Source of the DNA: Leuctra nigra
Lineage: Eukaryota; Arthropoda; Insecta; Plecoptera; Leuctridae
Assembly (NCBI GenBank): GCA_934045905.1
Contig: OW203762.1
Location: 23,220,345-23,284,344, forward strand
Reading direction: 5' to 3'
Length of the DNA: 64,000 nt
Below the pieces are notes generated by a model. It saw nothing but the letters and a program-made list of their open reading frames with translations, did no database searches and was not told the DNA's origin. The translations under genes and the position numbers were made by a program. How positions within the stretch are numbered: position 1 is the stretch's first letter; every line of letters begins with the position of its first letter. Shown piece after piece: positions 26,001 through 41,000 of this stretch.

Positions 26001-29000
26001 ACAAAAGTCAGAACCTATAAATACATTTTTATTGATCGACTCTAAAGATCAGAGTTCCATCAGCACTTAGTCACGTGAGTCACGCCAGCACGTAGGTGGC
26101 GCCTCGGTCCGACGTATGCAAATCGCGCGATAATCATCTCTCTTTCTAATGAATCGCGATGACACACGCCCGTGTCTGGCGACCCGGCGCTAGGTCAGAG
26201 GTGGCGCTAGGCGGAGTCGCACTCGAGGCGCCACCGACATTGCCGGTACTTGCTGGTGGCAATGTGACACGCTGGATGGATTGCCAGAGGGACGTGAACA
26301 CGGTTTTGAACAGCGCACCCACACTCCGCGTTTGGTGACGAAAATAGAGTGTTTGACGTTAGCCGAAACGAGTAATTTATGCCAATACATCAGAAGAGCA
26401 AAAAAACGTTTACATTATTGTAACTTGAAAAAGTTGAAGGCTAAGTCATGTTGTCGATTTTTTTATTTTTGAAGTGTTAAACAATGAAAACGGGAAAGGT
26501 CAAGAAATTGCCTCCTCTTGATTTACACGGTACAATTTCTTGAACAACTTCTGTGTCACATTTCCATTTATCACACAAAATTTGTAAATTTACACGATGC
26601 AACTTCTTGTCACAGAACTTGAGCTCAACTTTTATATCATTTAGTTCTAATTTCGATCAAGAAGTGTGACACAGAAGTTGAACAAAAAGTTGCTGCGTGT
26701 AAATTGGGCCCGCATACCAATTTATAACCAATAAAATCCAAATTTGATGAAACAATTTGTGTCAATAATAGAAACGCTATAAACAAACTTCTCGGTTTAT
26801 AACGTCGTGTTTAACGTCGTACTGTTCTGTTACTAGCCTATAATGCCGTCTAACAAACGAATATGTTGGTAGGAGATCAGATGATGATGATGGAAAAAAG
26901 GAAGGATGGACGAAGAGAATGAGGTGGTCGTGACCTATTAATTGGGGACCTTCCCATCATTCGCCGTTTGACTGAAAGCAAACCGCGAAAAAGCCATCGT
27001 CAGTCCTGGGAACGAACCCGGGACCTCCGGTGTGCACTGAGCCAACTTGCTCCATAATCTTATGACATTGTTAATTTGAAGCAACATACTTGACATCTCG
27101 TAAAAAAGTTCCATCCGCCATAGGGGAGTGATATTAGATAGGGGATGCGATAGGGGTTTGTCGGGCGGGGGGGAAAGAGTTGCGCCACTGTGGGTGGTAA
27201 TTTTGACACCATCGACATAAATAACAGTCATCATGTAATCTGCTGATGATCTGTGCAGATAGACGCCAGCATGCGTGGGTGTTCTGACGTCACAACATGG
27301 CGGTGGCAAACACGTCGTGGAGATGTGAATGCGTGGATAGGACTGGACGTTGCAATTGCATTGCGAAACGGTGTTTTACAGGGAAAGGACGATATGAGCC
27401 ATTTAAAAAAAATGAGTTTAAGGTGTAATCTTGCAGTGATTTTTATGAGCTTTCAGAATATACCCTCGTTTTTTTTTAGAAAATATTGCCACAAAGTCCT
27501 GAAAAATGCAATTTAAATATCGATTTGTATGGAAGAGAAACAAGTTTCAACATAAAACCTCGTTTATCTCAGTTTCATCCGAATGTGACTCATAGCGTTC
27601 TTTCCCTGTACCTTTATATGCGATTTATTCCGTTTTGAGCTATTTTAACCGACTAAAGTGGCGTTGAAGTTTATATTTTTGTAGGCAATGCCATGGCCAC
27701 ACCGTTCAACCAAACGATTTTAAATTTTGTACACACACGAATGTCATACGATCAGTCTCGTGTACCTATAGTTTTTGAACGAGATCATGTGATTTTTGAA
27801 AATTAAAACTGGAACCGCGTTTCACCGATCAACTTCAAATTTTGCACGGTCAACGGGACCAACATTTTAGGTGATTTTTGTTCAATTTTTACTACGGACA
27901 TTCAGGTCGTGTTTGGATTTTTTTTTGAAAACATTTTTATCACTGCTTCCTTGAAGCATTTCGTTTCGGCTCCTTCCAAGGTCTCTAGAACAGAAACTTG
28001 CAAACGCCTAACAATTCGCATGCAATACGAAGGCTCGCTTATCAACGCGCTAAATGGAACGTATTTAGAAAAGCTTGTGCATTCTTGGTGTATAACGTGT
28101 TGATAAGTGAGCAGTATTTGCAGAGTAGGGCAGCTAGTTTCGGGTTAAAACGTGGCAAAACATACTTTCTGTTACACGTCCTATTTGCTTGCATCTTGAC
28201 AATCTAAATATATTATTTGATCACGACTTTTTCTTTACGATTTTTTTATTCGAAACACAATTTTTTATTACAATGTTGTGGACCGCCTATCTTGAGTAAA
28301 CAAACGTAAGATATTTCTTGATCAATATTCCGGTCGCAGCGGGAATTTGAACTTCGTTCTACACAAGAAGTGACAGTTAGGAAAGCAAAGATCATCAAAT
28401 AGAGGAGACAACTCTGATAAGGGTTGAATCATTGGCCAGTTTGTGTCGGGATGAAACCATTTGAAAATGATTTATATGACAGGTTTACCATACATCATAC
28501 TGCCATTAATAAATTGCAATCAATGACAATTGCATTTTGGTTTGGAACTCAGTTTTCCCGGTTGCTGGTGCGATACGTATAGGCCACACCGTTCTCCGAT
28601 CAAACTGAAATTTTGCATTCATGTTAATACCACTTTTTGAACAATTCCTTGGATTGTTTGAAACTGAAAAACAAATTCCTTTTGGAAATGTTACAAAATG
28701 CGGTTCCGAAAACGAGCCAAACGAGCCACGAGCCAAAAAAACGAGACATATTTTGTAACATTTCTCAAAAATGGGTTCGGAAAGATTTTACGATAATATC
28801 AATTGTTGAATTGATAGATTGAAATGCGAAAATGTTCCGATAAAGTTGAAATTTTGCGTCATCAAGACATATTTTACACATTTTTGTGAACATATTTTAA
28901 TTTTTTTTTTTTTTTTTACATATTTCATATCTAACATATTTTATTATTTTATACGCCAAATAGGTCCAGAACCGACGCGGGTTTCGGATTATAGTAACGA

Positions 29001-32000
29001 TAGTCAATTCTCTTCTTCAAATCTTCACTTGCATATTTTCGCGCATGGCAATTCGCTTTCTAACTCATAACCCACCCTCAGGCCCGCCACATTCAAACGC
29101 CATCTCATCTTTATGCTGTCATAAAACGCTGCAATGGGATATGCCTTCTATCCTCGACGTCTTGCCTTGAGGTCTTCATTTGGCATGGACCTGCAGTCGT
29201 ATGATAGACATCAGACACAGTCGGGTGGCAACTTGTCTGACATTTCGCACGGCAGAACAGCTGTCGTCTTGTCATTTGACATCGCTTCCAACACCCGATA
29301 GCATCCAGTGGCGGCAGAGAATGTGCAGCAAACTCGCCCTCAGACATTATGATCTAAGGGTGGGTTTCTAGTGTTTTGGAATTGTAATATCGACATTTTG
29401 ACGTAATCATAAGGGCTGTTTCCATGACATTCGATTGGAACTTGAATTCTCCACTAAAAGAGCTGAGAACGAGATTTGAATTTAGAGTGAATTAATTGCG
29501 GATTGTGTAAGGTTGTCACCCAGGCACCTATATATGCAGGGTGATAATAAAAAGTAGTATATTTATATTGAAAAGATGAGTAAAACTGGGTGTTTAACAA
29601 GAAAAAAATTGAAAAAATTGTCATTTTCCGACAAAGTTGTAGGTTTCTAGGTTGTGGGTTGTAGGTTTCTCTGGAAGCTGGAGGTAACTAACGAGATTTA
29701 TACAAATTCCTATCTAAAGTACTATAAATGGGCGCAAAGAAAGACAATTTTAATGTGCAAAATAATAACCTATAAAAAGTGTAGCGTAAGTCTCTCTATG
29801 GAAAAAGTAGTTCGAGAACACACTGTATAGTATTTATGTGATGGTTTCGCATCAACTTCAGTATGTTAGCTTCATATTAGCTTGATATTGGGAATCAATA
29901 TCCCAGAGATATTGATTCATTCCATCTTTTACGACGTACGCCACTGCACGGTCGCACAATCAAGATTATTATGTGACCCGAAATAGTATTTTTATACACT
30001 ATTTCACATTTTTGCAACATCACCAAACACTGATGTTTATCTTCCCTCCCCAGAAAAGCCCACTATGACGTGTGTTAGCGTCTATCTTCTGCCAGAGCGA
30101 AGATAAATGAATGTCTCTGCCGGCCCGGGCGATCTCACATTTCACGAACAATTTTACAGATAATTTGAAAAGTTTCCAGATAGGAGAAGAGTTTTCTGTC
30201 CGATTGCATGGAAATATCCATCAGTCAATGCTGTCGAGGGCGGAGAAGTTCGCAGGTCAATAAATGAATGATGAAGAGTCGTCGGAATCTCGCAGACATC
30301 GTTGTTTGACAATTCATTCACGAATAGAAACATGTGTAGAGAGTACGTCTAAAGAATTGGTCAGTCTTCCAAGAATGAAAATGATGTTTTTCGTGGAAAT
30401 AAAAAGAAACTACCACGATGCTATCTTGTAAGATGACGAAAACGACATCCCGTTTCATAGTATTTTTATTCACTCATGATGTGTAATGGCATATTTGATT
30501 GTGGCGATGTCTAGACGAGGCAACAATGCAACGGAACCCTGATTATAATAATGGAAATATAAAAAAAATCTCTCAGTCCCCGTGCGGCCAACCTTTTCTT
30601 GATTATTAGATTTACTGCGGAGGGTGGTTTGGACAGGTGAGTGTGGGACGCAGGGTGTTGCGAGCTGGATAGGGGATGGGGCCCCCCGCTGGTCGCCCAA
30701 GAGCCCCAACAAATTTCGGGGCAGATGAGAGTCGCGCTTTCGACCCGCTGAGCGGTGGATATTTTTTTTTCTTCTTCCGAGTTTTGACCTCTGCCTCTTG
30801 TTTCATTGAACGTCGTCGCTGCATCCACCCAATTATCTTCCCAACCCCTTCGTTATGAGGCATTTAGAGATGATTTAGAGATGAGAAATGCGAAATGGGC
30901 TTGGAAATCTATCATATGTTGGCAATGAGGTAGATTGAATTAATACGTTTACTTGGGCATTTCGGTTGGGGAATGCGTGGAATTCGAGGATTCCATCGAA
31001 TCTTATTGGAGGTGTTTAGAAAACAATAACACAAATTCCAGCCAATCAATACGAATGCCGGCCAGTATCTGTCAATATCATATAAAGTATATGTCACGCA
31101 ATTAAAACTTTGATAAAGTTCCATTCACCCCGCGTATTCAGCTAGTAATACGAAAAGCTCCCAATGCGCATGTTTAATTGCAAGTTTTGGAACTATTTTA
31201 AAGTCCAACTGTGTCCCTCCGATAAAAGGGTAAACAAACTTCTGGCCCCTTTTCAGAACTACCTAGATGAATATCGTTTTGAGCAATTACAAAGGAATTA
31301 AAATGCAATATGACAATATGACAATTATTAAATGCAATTAAAATGCAGTTTACTACTTATAAGGGAGAAACATTACTAATTTTACTGTATTTAGTTTCAA
31401 TGCACTACCAATGGCAATAAATAAATAAAAATAAATATATAATCCTTGCTTCATAGAATGACTTAGAAAACCTTTGTCCAAACGTCTAGCTGTCAAACTT
31501 TTGATTTTGGGACACATTTCATGTAACTGATGTTTTTACTACCTTTTTATATATACCGGCTTAACCAAGCAGCATTAACCCCAATTTATATTTAAACCCC
31601 GACCATTACAACCCGTTCAGAAGTCAGTCTGAATAGCGCAAATTATCCACCCGCAGTTTTGGAAACGCACTTCACCATGAAGTGTCTCATAAAAGCCGTA
31701 GGGAAGCTGACATTTGCGACTGACGCGACAGGGTGCAACGGCAAGTGATGCTGTATCGTGGACCACACTCTCAGATGCGGGTGGATGTGTAAATAATACG
31801 AAAGAATGTTCGTAACCCTACCCTCCAGGCTCCTTCAGGTGAACACTGTGATAAGTGATCAAGTTATGTGGAGAGAGTAAATAAATGTTGTTTTTTTCTT
31901 GCCGCCGGACGTTTTTATTCTACGTGGCGACATTTAGTGGGGCTGGACCAATCGGATCGCTTCTCTACTTGCCGGGAGTGAAAGAGTTAATTTAGAGAAA

Positions 32001-35000
32001 TAATATTCGATCCAAGATGTGTCACAAACTGTCACATGGAAGAAAAGTATAATTGAATCAATATGCGTTACTATAGGCATTACATATTCTTTTTAAATTG
32101 TCAATTTACAGTGATTGAGGTGAGTGAATGATAATTAAATGAATTAATTGGCGAATAATTCCGATTATATTTCTCCTGATTTTTAAAGCCTAAATTAAAT
32201 TATTACATTTTAAATCAAGTTTTGTTCCAAGCTTTTAACAAAAAACCGAAATTCTTCGAGAATATTGCTGTTCATTCCAATTTATTATCAAATTAAAGCA
32301 TGATCTTGAGTCTTCATACAATGTACAAATAGCAACACATTGCACTCTAGAGGTTCCATGTCAGGTGAACACAAGTGGTTCTGAATCTTCAGAGGTAGAA
32401 GGCCGGAAGTCAATTTGATCAATTTTGCGTTGCGTACTTTTAGAATGATGGAATCAAGCTCTTCAATAGACGATTCCTAAAAGTATCTGAGGGGCTCTGG
32501 TTTCAAAGAAAATTTCACTTGCTGTTCGATTTCCACGTACCTATATTGACGTGTGTCAACAATGAGTTACACACTACAGTTATCTGGAAATCAAACTGCA
32601 TATGAATTATTTCAGAAACCAGAGCCACCCTAATACTTTTAGGAATCGTCTTTTGCATTTGACTCATGTCAACAAATACAGTTATATTGAAGCATTCTCC
32701 TACACAATTACACAATGTCACAATTTCAATGACTGGCTGAAGCCATTTTACTCGATTTTGGAGCTTACTCCACGAATTATGGAATGGATTCCGGCCTTCA
32801 CCTCTGAGGTACACAGTTAAATATATGCCCAACTGTTGATTGGATTAAAATACAGCGTCAGCAGAGAGAAAAACTTTAAATAGTTGCATGTCTTCAAAAT
32901 AACATAACATACCAACAGATGATTCGATATCAAAAACCTCACCGCCATCCAACTTCGGGGTGGTCAGTAAATCTCCACATTTCGTTTATATAAAACAAAC
33001 GCATCCCCCGAAATAATGTCAGTTCTTTTGTTGGGTCCATGCTCGGATGACAGGCACCCCGTGGTGCGCGCGCATAGGGCACAGGTGCGAGACAAGAGTG
33101 AACACAAATTATCATCCTGAACGTTTTCTTCATTAAATTGTAAAACCAAATATAATATCCCACGTTTTCAGCGGCGGTTTTCTGCAATCGTCTGCGGTAG
33201 GTCGACGACAAACAAATGAATTATTTAGAGCAGCCAGAAGTTCAGACCCGAATAAAGCACAAACACCGCATGGTGGGCGTACACCCGTGAAATCGCTTAC
33301 AATATCGAAGAATACCGTTGTTTTTCTTGACTTCTCGAGAAGAAAAAACTATAAAGTGATATAAAATTGATTTCGTTTGTATTCGTACTTCAAAATCTCG
33401 TTAGAAAGGGTTCTCTACCATTTGTACCCTTTCCTAAACGGAGAGTCAATTCCTGTCAAATCTTGTGCATTTCAGTACAAGATAAGAATTAATAATATTT
33501 TCACTCAAATGTTGAAAATATGATATTTTCAATATTTTCACTCAAATGTTGAAAATATGATATATTCAATATTTGAGTGAAAATATTGCAAATATAGTGA
33601 AAATATGGTTTGAAACGGTTTGAACGTGTTTTCAGAATAAATTAAGTAGGGGGCAGGCAGGACATAGTTTTGTTTTGTTCCTTGATAGTTGCATTAAATT
33701 ATTAGTTTGCTCGCGATAAATCTTTTAAACTGGAATTATTGCTGAGATGAAATGTAGCACGTTGGCTCAGGGGGTAACACTCTGGACTTGCATTCAATTC
33801 CCGCCGCCGTCTTTTTCTGACTTAGCTCTTTCGTAAGATCCCTACTAATAAAGCACGACCTCCTCTTTCCTACATTCCACACTTTCTTCACCATAATCTT
33901 TCATCCGTCGTCATTAGCCTAGATGCAGAACAGTGCGACGTTAAACAATAACATAATAATCCATACACGACTGTAATGGTATATTGTGTAGAACCCTCTT
34001 GACAATCATTCTATAGGGGACAACAGAGGTTGAAAGTTGATATCTGCATTTGACTTGAAGCCCTATTGACCCCCCAGTAAACCGCACGAGCCCGACGGAC
34101 AATGGCCGAGCATCATCTGGCGAGCGATGATAAGCCGACCGACAGAGGGGGGAGGACGCATAGGGGTAGTTTCACCTCCTGAGACAGAGATCGATGCCAA
34201 TAATCACAACTAACAGCCCTCGTACACGATGAAGATGTCACATAAACGTGCCGGATTGCGATCTAGATGGAGCGAGTGCCAGATGACGCGTACACGTGGC
34301 AACACCGCCGCGCGCGGGGCATTGTGGGTCGCGCACACGCATGCGCAGTGTCCATGAGCAATCAGATCACGTACGAGGACTTAAACTAGGATCAGCTAGA
34401 GCTTGATTACAACAGTTCCAGCATGATCGTCTTTCTTGTTATCTATCCACCACTAATGCGGAGAGAAAATGACCGATGTTTCCAACCTCTACAAAGATAG
34501 GGAAACTCACGGTTCGTCAAATCGTTTTTTTTGACATTTGTCTTCAACAGAATTTTAGAAAATCAGATGGTAGCGACCCATTCCAACTAACTGGAGTAGG
34601 TACACTATGACCTCTAGTACGACCTCAAAGTGTAAATACGATATGTATGGTAAAATCATCGTATTTAAAACTTTGAGGTCGTACCAGGTGTCATAAAGTA
34701 CTGCAGTTTTCGGCATTATTTAGTCTATTAAGCAGTAATCATTACTATCTCTTTTTTAATATTCTGCTAGCGTGAAGAGAAATTTCAGAAAAAAGCTTTG
34801 ACGAACCGTGTGCGACAAGGAGTTGAAAACAATGTCCCGTGTAGCCTCGACACTAGATGTCGCTAGAGTCACTATGACCTGCGAGACAAACGTGAAATCT
34901 AGAGTCGAGGCTGCAAACTAGACGCGGAAATATGTTTTTATCAATATTTCAATTAACATTTTATGAAACATTTTCTTACGCCTGTTGAGAGAAAAATGGC

Positions 35001-38000
35001 CGCTGTATATTCTTATCAGTTACAATCAATCGAACTGCAAGAAAACTTTCTAATTGCAAGATAAACAACAGTTGTTATCTACAATACCTCATGTTCCCAC
35101 GATGCAAACGATTTATCTTTATGAAAAAAAATGACAAATTTAACGATTAAAATAGCTGTAAAGGTAAGGAACGGCGTGGAATGTTCACCGTGAACAATGC
35201 GAAGATGGATGCAATGAAGCAGGTATATATAACAATGTGCATCTTATCTGGTGTGTTATCGCTGGATTTGCATAAAGCGGCAGTAAAATGAAGTCCGCTG
35301 AGGCAAGATGCCGGCAGGACGTCCCGAGATGCAGCATCCAGTGGACACACATCGCACGGTGATAAATAATAACACATCATCTCGGTCGGAACACGGGATT
35401 CGTAACAGAAATGTCGCCGAGAATATGTTGAGGACAATTTACAAACGATCAGTTTCAGTTCATACAGAATGGCAAGAGATTCGATTTCGAATATTTTTAA
35501 AAAAGTAATAAATAGGTACACTCGAACAAATAATAAACGGTACTCGAAAGAAAATGGATTGACTGATTAAGGTTTGATGGCATCATCGCATGAAGTCAGT
35601 GCTAACGCATTATATAACTCTTTTCGGTGAGCTCTGATTTCATTGATAATAACAAGGATTGATTGTCAAGGAACCGGCCCAGCAGCCAATACGTTTTGTA
35701 CCAAGTACCGTTTATTATTTGGGGGAGTGTACCTATAAATAATAAAAAAAAAAAAAAAATTATTCACTCAATATATCTTTATTCTTGGCGTGATTGTTAG
35801 CATTATCGCAATTTGAACAATGTATCATAAAATGACATCTGTCTTCACTTGATAAATGGCAGTTCTCTCTAATTTGTTTTCATCAATAAAAAACTATACC
35901 CGCGTAATCAATAGAAACGATTATTTTGATTTTGTATAGTTTGACATTTTCATTGATAACTCTCGCATTGAAATATTAACTAGCATTTTGTGTGTTTATG
36001 GGTTTACTGCTTTTTGACGTCTAAGGTCCATTAAGGCGTGTAATAGTTACAAGTTTTATTCAGACTTTTCAAGATTCCTTGATGACTTTTCAATCACAAC
36101 ATTACAATTAGGATTTGAATTTGGCGCGTCCACATAATTTCAGTAGCATGTAGCTTGGCGTACAATGACGTAATTGTGCGTATTAAATCGACTGGCGGTA
36201 CGCTTCCCTGCGTCCGGGAAGTATGAGTAATAATTAATAAAAAAATAATGAGCTCTCTTTAATACCAAGTACCACCTGCATCGTTTAAAATAAAGTTGTT
36301 TCAAAGAACAACAAAATTAAATGTTTTGTTATGCAATAAATTCATCTGTAAAATAGTTACAATCCAACTTTTCGAGAAATGTGTGTGTCTCATATTTCAA
36401 ATGACTCGTTTTGTATTCTCACATCAATCTACTGCCAAATTACTAAACCAGAAAAAAATATAAATTCATGAATACGATACCTATACAATAGAGGTATTTT
36501 CTAGAAGCTATAAGTTGGGAAAGTAAAGTAATAATCATAAATACGCTATAGGAAACACATTCACTAACGGTGGTCGACATAGCCCATAAAGTATGTTCAA
36601 CCGTCAAAATGCCTATTCGAAAATACCGAACAATAAAACTGTTTCATCGGTGTATCATAAAAGCTGCGCGCATGTCCGCGTGAAAGAGGACACGGAAGGA
36701 CAGATAGAATGACGGTGGACATCTCTCCCAGCCTCCCAGAGTGATCCTGTGGTAATGCTGACCGTAAACACCTCGGTGAATAGCCTATTAAATGACTATT
36801 AACGACGAGGAGCGCATGGTGATGTATATTCAAACAGTCGACATCGCCGAATCTATTAATCCTGGACCATTCTGATACGGTGTAGAAGGTACAAACAAAT
36901 CAGTTTAGTCTTGTTTTCACATTCCATTTCCAATAGACGTTAGAAGTGTTTCATAATCATCGTCTTTATGAGGCCCAATTATTAATTTAGATTACCTTAT
37001 TTACCGTATTAACCTAATAATACCATTCAATACAACACAACAAATGATGTTTTCTACTTTTCTTTCCACAAGAAAAGCCTCAATATAATTGATTCGATGA
37101 CTAATAATTAACTGCTTGCTCTTTCTTTACAGATTCTTAACTAGGAAACAAACTATACTGAAGATGGGAAATATACGAGGCGCAGCCTAGATTCCTTACA
37201 GTTACTGATTATTGTCATCAATTATCACAGAATATGAACTGTAAGAACCTTGTAAATTTGGAATACAAATTTGGAAATCGGCAAATTTGGAAATCGGCAA
37301 ATCGTGTAGGTACATCCGATAAAAAAAAATCCAGTACCTAAACGTTGTGTTGCTCAAAAGTATTTTAGCCAGGGAATAGATTACGGGAGGGGGAGATGAA
37401 TTGATGAGATACTGTGAGATTTCATCATGCGGACAACGCCTGAGAGGTAGGCAACTGAACTGCTTCTCCTGCAATGCGGGTTGCTAATGTCAGGCGTCAA
37501 TATTTTACACAACACAATGTTAGTACATAATTAAAATGTGTTTCATTTAGTATAATGTTCAAGGTTGGGTAGCTACTGCAAAACTACTCACACAGATTCA
37601 TTGATGCCATAATAGAATCTCTGTAGTTATGTAATAAAATATCACTTTAGAAACTAACTAATGCCATTTGCCTACTAGGAAAACGCTCTGTGTAACGCGT
37701 AGATAAGCGAGCCTTTGTATTGCATGCGAATTAATGTGTATGAAAGTTGCTGCTCAATAATAGACCTTGGTAACAGAGGATGACAATCTGATTGAATGCG
37801 TCAAAGGAGCTGTGATAATTTTGTATTCTTTGAATAAATTTGAATGTTTCTAAACGAGCATAAAATGTCCGTAAAATGTCAACACTCTTCAAGTTCTTGA
37901 CAGATTTGCCTGAAAGTTGTCAAAAACGCCTAAAACGTTAATTCCCAATGACCATACAAAATTTACCGTACAAAATCGGTTAAACAGTTATACCTTGACC

Positions 38001-41000
38001 CCTCTTGACATAAGTGTAAACTGCAAAATTTCAGACTAGTTGAACGGTGTTACCTTGGCATTGTCTACAAACCACACAAAAAAGCGAGAAAGTGCCACAG
38101 GAGTCCCATAATGACCCCAATGACATACTAGGAAAACGCTCAGTGTAACGCGTTGATGAGCGAGCACAGAACATTGACATGCAACATCCCCAGTCCCGAT
38201 ACACGACACGGCACTATACGATTTTCTCTGCAACTTTCCAATCTCCATATAAATACTCTGGATGAATATCAGATCCATTGTGTGGTGACTTTCCTACATA
38301 CATTTTCCAGCTTTTGACAACCATACTAAACTCGTACAATGACAATTAATACTTGACTGATTGGGCTGATGACTGATGACTGGTGACTGATGTGTACAAT
38401 TTTCGATTATGTTGGTCTTGATCACCATGCAAAATTTGAACTTAATCGGAACATTTTGATTGTCGATCAATCAGAAGATATTATTTATACTTAAACCGAT
38501 TAGAGGATCTGTCCTTCATACAGCATCCGATTTGATATGCGCTAGTTTTACTGTAAATTGTGGACCCCTTGGCCAGGGACCCGAACCTTTATTAATAAAG
38601 GTTCGGGTTCCGGTTCTACAATTTTATTTTATAAAGGTTCGGGTTCCGGTTCCGGTTCTAAAACAAATATTCTTAAAGGTTCGGTTCCGGTTCCTGCATA
38701 AAGGTTCCGGGTTCCGGTTCCGGTTCTCAAATTTTAAATCAAAATATTATAAAACTTCAGTATTACCTATGTCAAATTTAATGGAATTATTGGATTTGGA
38801 TTTTGTCCTATGAATGCAAGCACAGGTGTGGCAGTGTCTGTATAAAATTCACAGGATAGTGCGCAGAAAAAAATATCAGAGGAGACTGTAGTGGCTGCAA
38901 TGTTCTCCATAAGACAACGTAAACATTCATTTTTCCTGAGTTATCATATTCAAATTGTCGGCATCACACTAGTCAGATTCAAAATTGAAAACTCGAGCAG
39001 CGTTAGTAAAATTAAGAATTATTATTTCTTATCAAGAATTAAAAATTTCTACAAAAAATACATACCTATTGGAAATTTTATCAAAAAATAAACTTTATAC
39101 AACTTTGTAAATAATATTATATCCAAGTGATATACATGATTTTTTTATTAAAAGAAGGAACCTTAAAGAACCTTTAAGAACCTAATTGATTATAAAGGTT
39201 CGGGTTCCGGTTCCGGTCCTTTGGAAAAAAAGTATAACGGTTCCGGTTCTGGTTCCGAAATTATAAAGGTTCATACCGGTTCTAGGTTCCGGTTCCGGTT
39301 CGGGTCCATGCGCTTGGCTGCTCTCAAGATTATGGAATAAAATGTCCCTCAAATGACCCAAACTTTTGAAAATAACTACAGATTAGACTGAAAATTGGCA
39401 AAAATACCTTAAATGTTGGCAGCAATGACCATGCGAAGTTTTAAGTTAGTCGGTCAACCGGTTCTAGTTTTAATTACAAAAATCACCGTAAAAATGGTTT
39501 CAAATTTGAACCAATGGGAGGATTTGGCTGAAATTTATTATGATTGGGTAAAATGTTGGTTGAAATGACTTTGTTAAATTTCAAATTGATCGGAATAACC
39601 AATCGAAAGATAATTTTTTTTAAATTTGAACCAATCACAGGAGCCCGTTTAAAAACGATCCCAGGGACCTCATAGATTACGTTAGTATGTGTACAAAATT
39701 TCAGATCGATTGCTTGAGCGGTTTGACCTGGGCTGTGACCACAAAAAAAAAAAAAAAAAAACACACAGAGAAAGTGCCATAAGAGTACCGTAGTGACGCT
39801 CGCTACGCTCGCTCAATAAAGCTGCCCTACTAGTAGAGTAGCTTTATATGTCATTGAGTGACCCTAGCTTAAAAATGTACTAAGTTGCAAGACATGTGTT
39901 TGCTAGACATTTTAGCTACAAGCACTACATTTCTACTGAGACTACCATTTGTCAAGTGTTGTAAGAGTTTTGCTACAAGAAAATAACCAGGCTCAATATC
40001 ATTGGTCATAAAATATACAACACAACAGTGAAAACAATTGAGAATTAAAAATTAGCAGAGAAAAATTATAAATGGCCAGAGGTCAAATGTGCTTTCCCAG
40101 CTGAGTCTAATCTTATTTATCTTAATCTAAAAACATCCCCAGGAAGCACAACACTCATCCCTTCACATTATTTGTCTACTATTTATTTAAATTTTAATGC
40201 TGATTTGAATTATTACTGTAGTAAGTTTAGGTACTAACCATCGCCTCACTAAAATTAATTTTAAAATTCCTCCAACAACTTCTGGTAGTTGGCTTGAATT
40301 TTATAAACTAACCTAGAGGTGATTACCTACTTGTTAGGATCACAATGCAACAACCATAAGTTGAATGATGAGGGAATTAAAAATAGTGACCCCTGGCATA
40401 ACCTTTTCCTATTGCTTACCTACTAATATCATGATTTTCTTAACGTTAAAACAACTCAGTCTGTCAGCAAACAGGTCGGTCAGCAAACCAAAAACTAGTA
40501 GGTACCTATTAAAATTTAAAAGTTTACCTATAGATAAGAATTAAAACCTTATCTGTAACCTCAGCACTTGCCACTTTCCCTCTTTACCGCCTGCAGAATT
40601 GTGAAGTGAAAAATATTAACTATATTATTATTATTTTTTATTCAGTTTTTATTTAGAAAACTACAAATTACATTTTATATAGCCCCTCTAAACCAATAGC
40701 CTGTTAACGAAGATGAAGTAAATAGCAGGTAGATAAGGTAGGATAGTTTTAAGGTAGGTCTGTAGGTACATAATAAATTATAATGGCCTTGATCCAAAAT
40801 TCCCACTTTACCCGATGCATTCTACATTAGTACCTAATCATTTTAGGCTTCAGCCTATGCATTCCATCCATACAATGAAATGTGGAATTAGTCAGTAGAG
40901 AAATGACAGAGGACTTGGTACTACCAGGGTGTGACTACTAATGCATTAAGTTCAAGCACTCACCTCTCTTAAGGGAACTTTGAAGCAGATGAACTTGGTT

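Larger units (their letters stand above)
17767..40963 (-). other. DUSP11: DUSP11-like intron 2 (23.2 kb)
   Basis: Runs from donor GTGAGT after exon 2 to acceptor TTCCAG before the 32-nt exon 3. It contains the 137-bp, 73-bp and 37-bp arrays (18030-22226), SINE copies, foldback elements, a decayed dispersed-repeat family (27470-28960, 37680-39760) and GC-richer islands at about 26060-26350, 29080-29350, 30590-30840, 31620-31800, 34070-34340 and 35200-35420 that could be regulatory. No nested gene was recognised. Confidence 0.65.
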
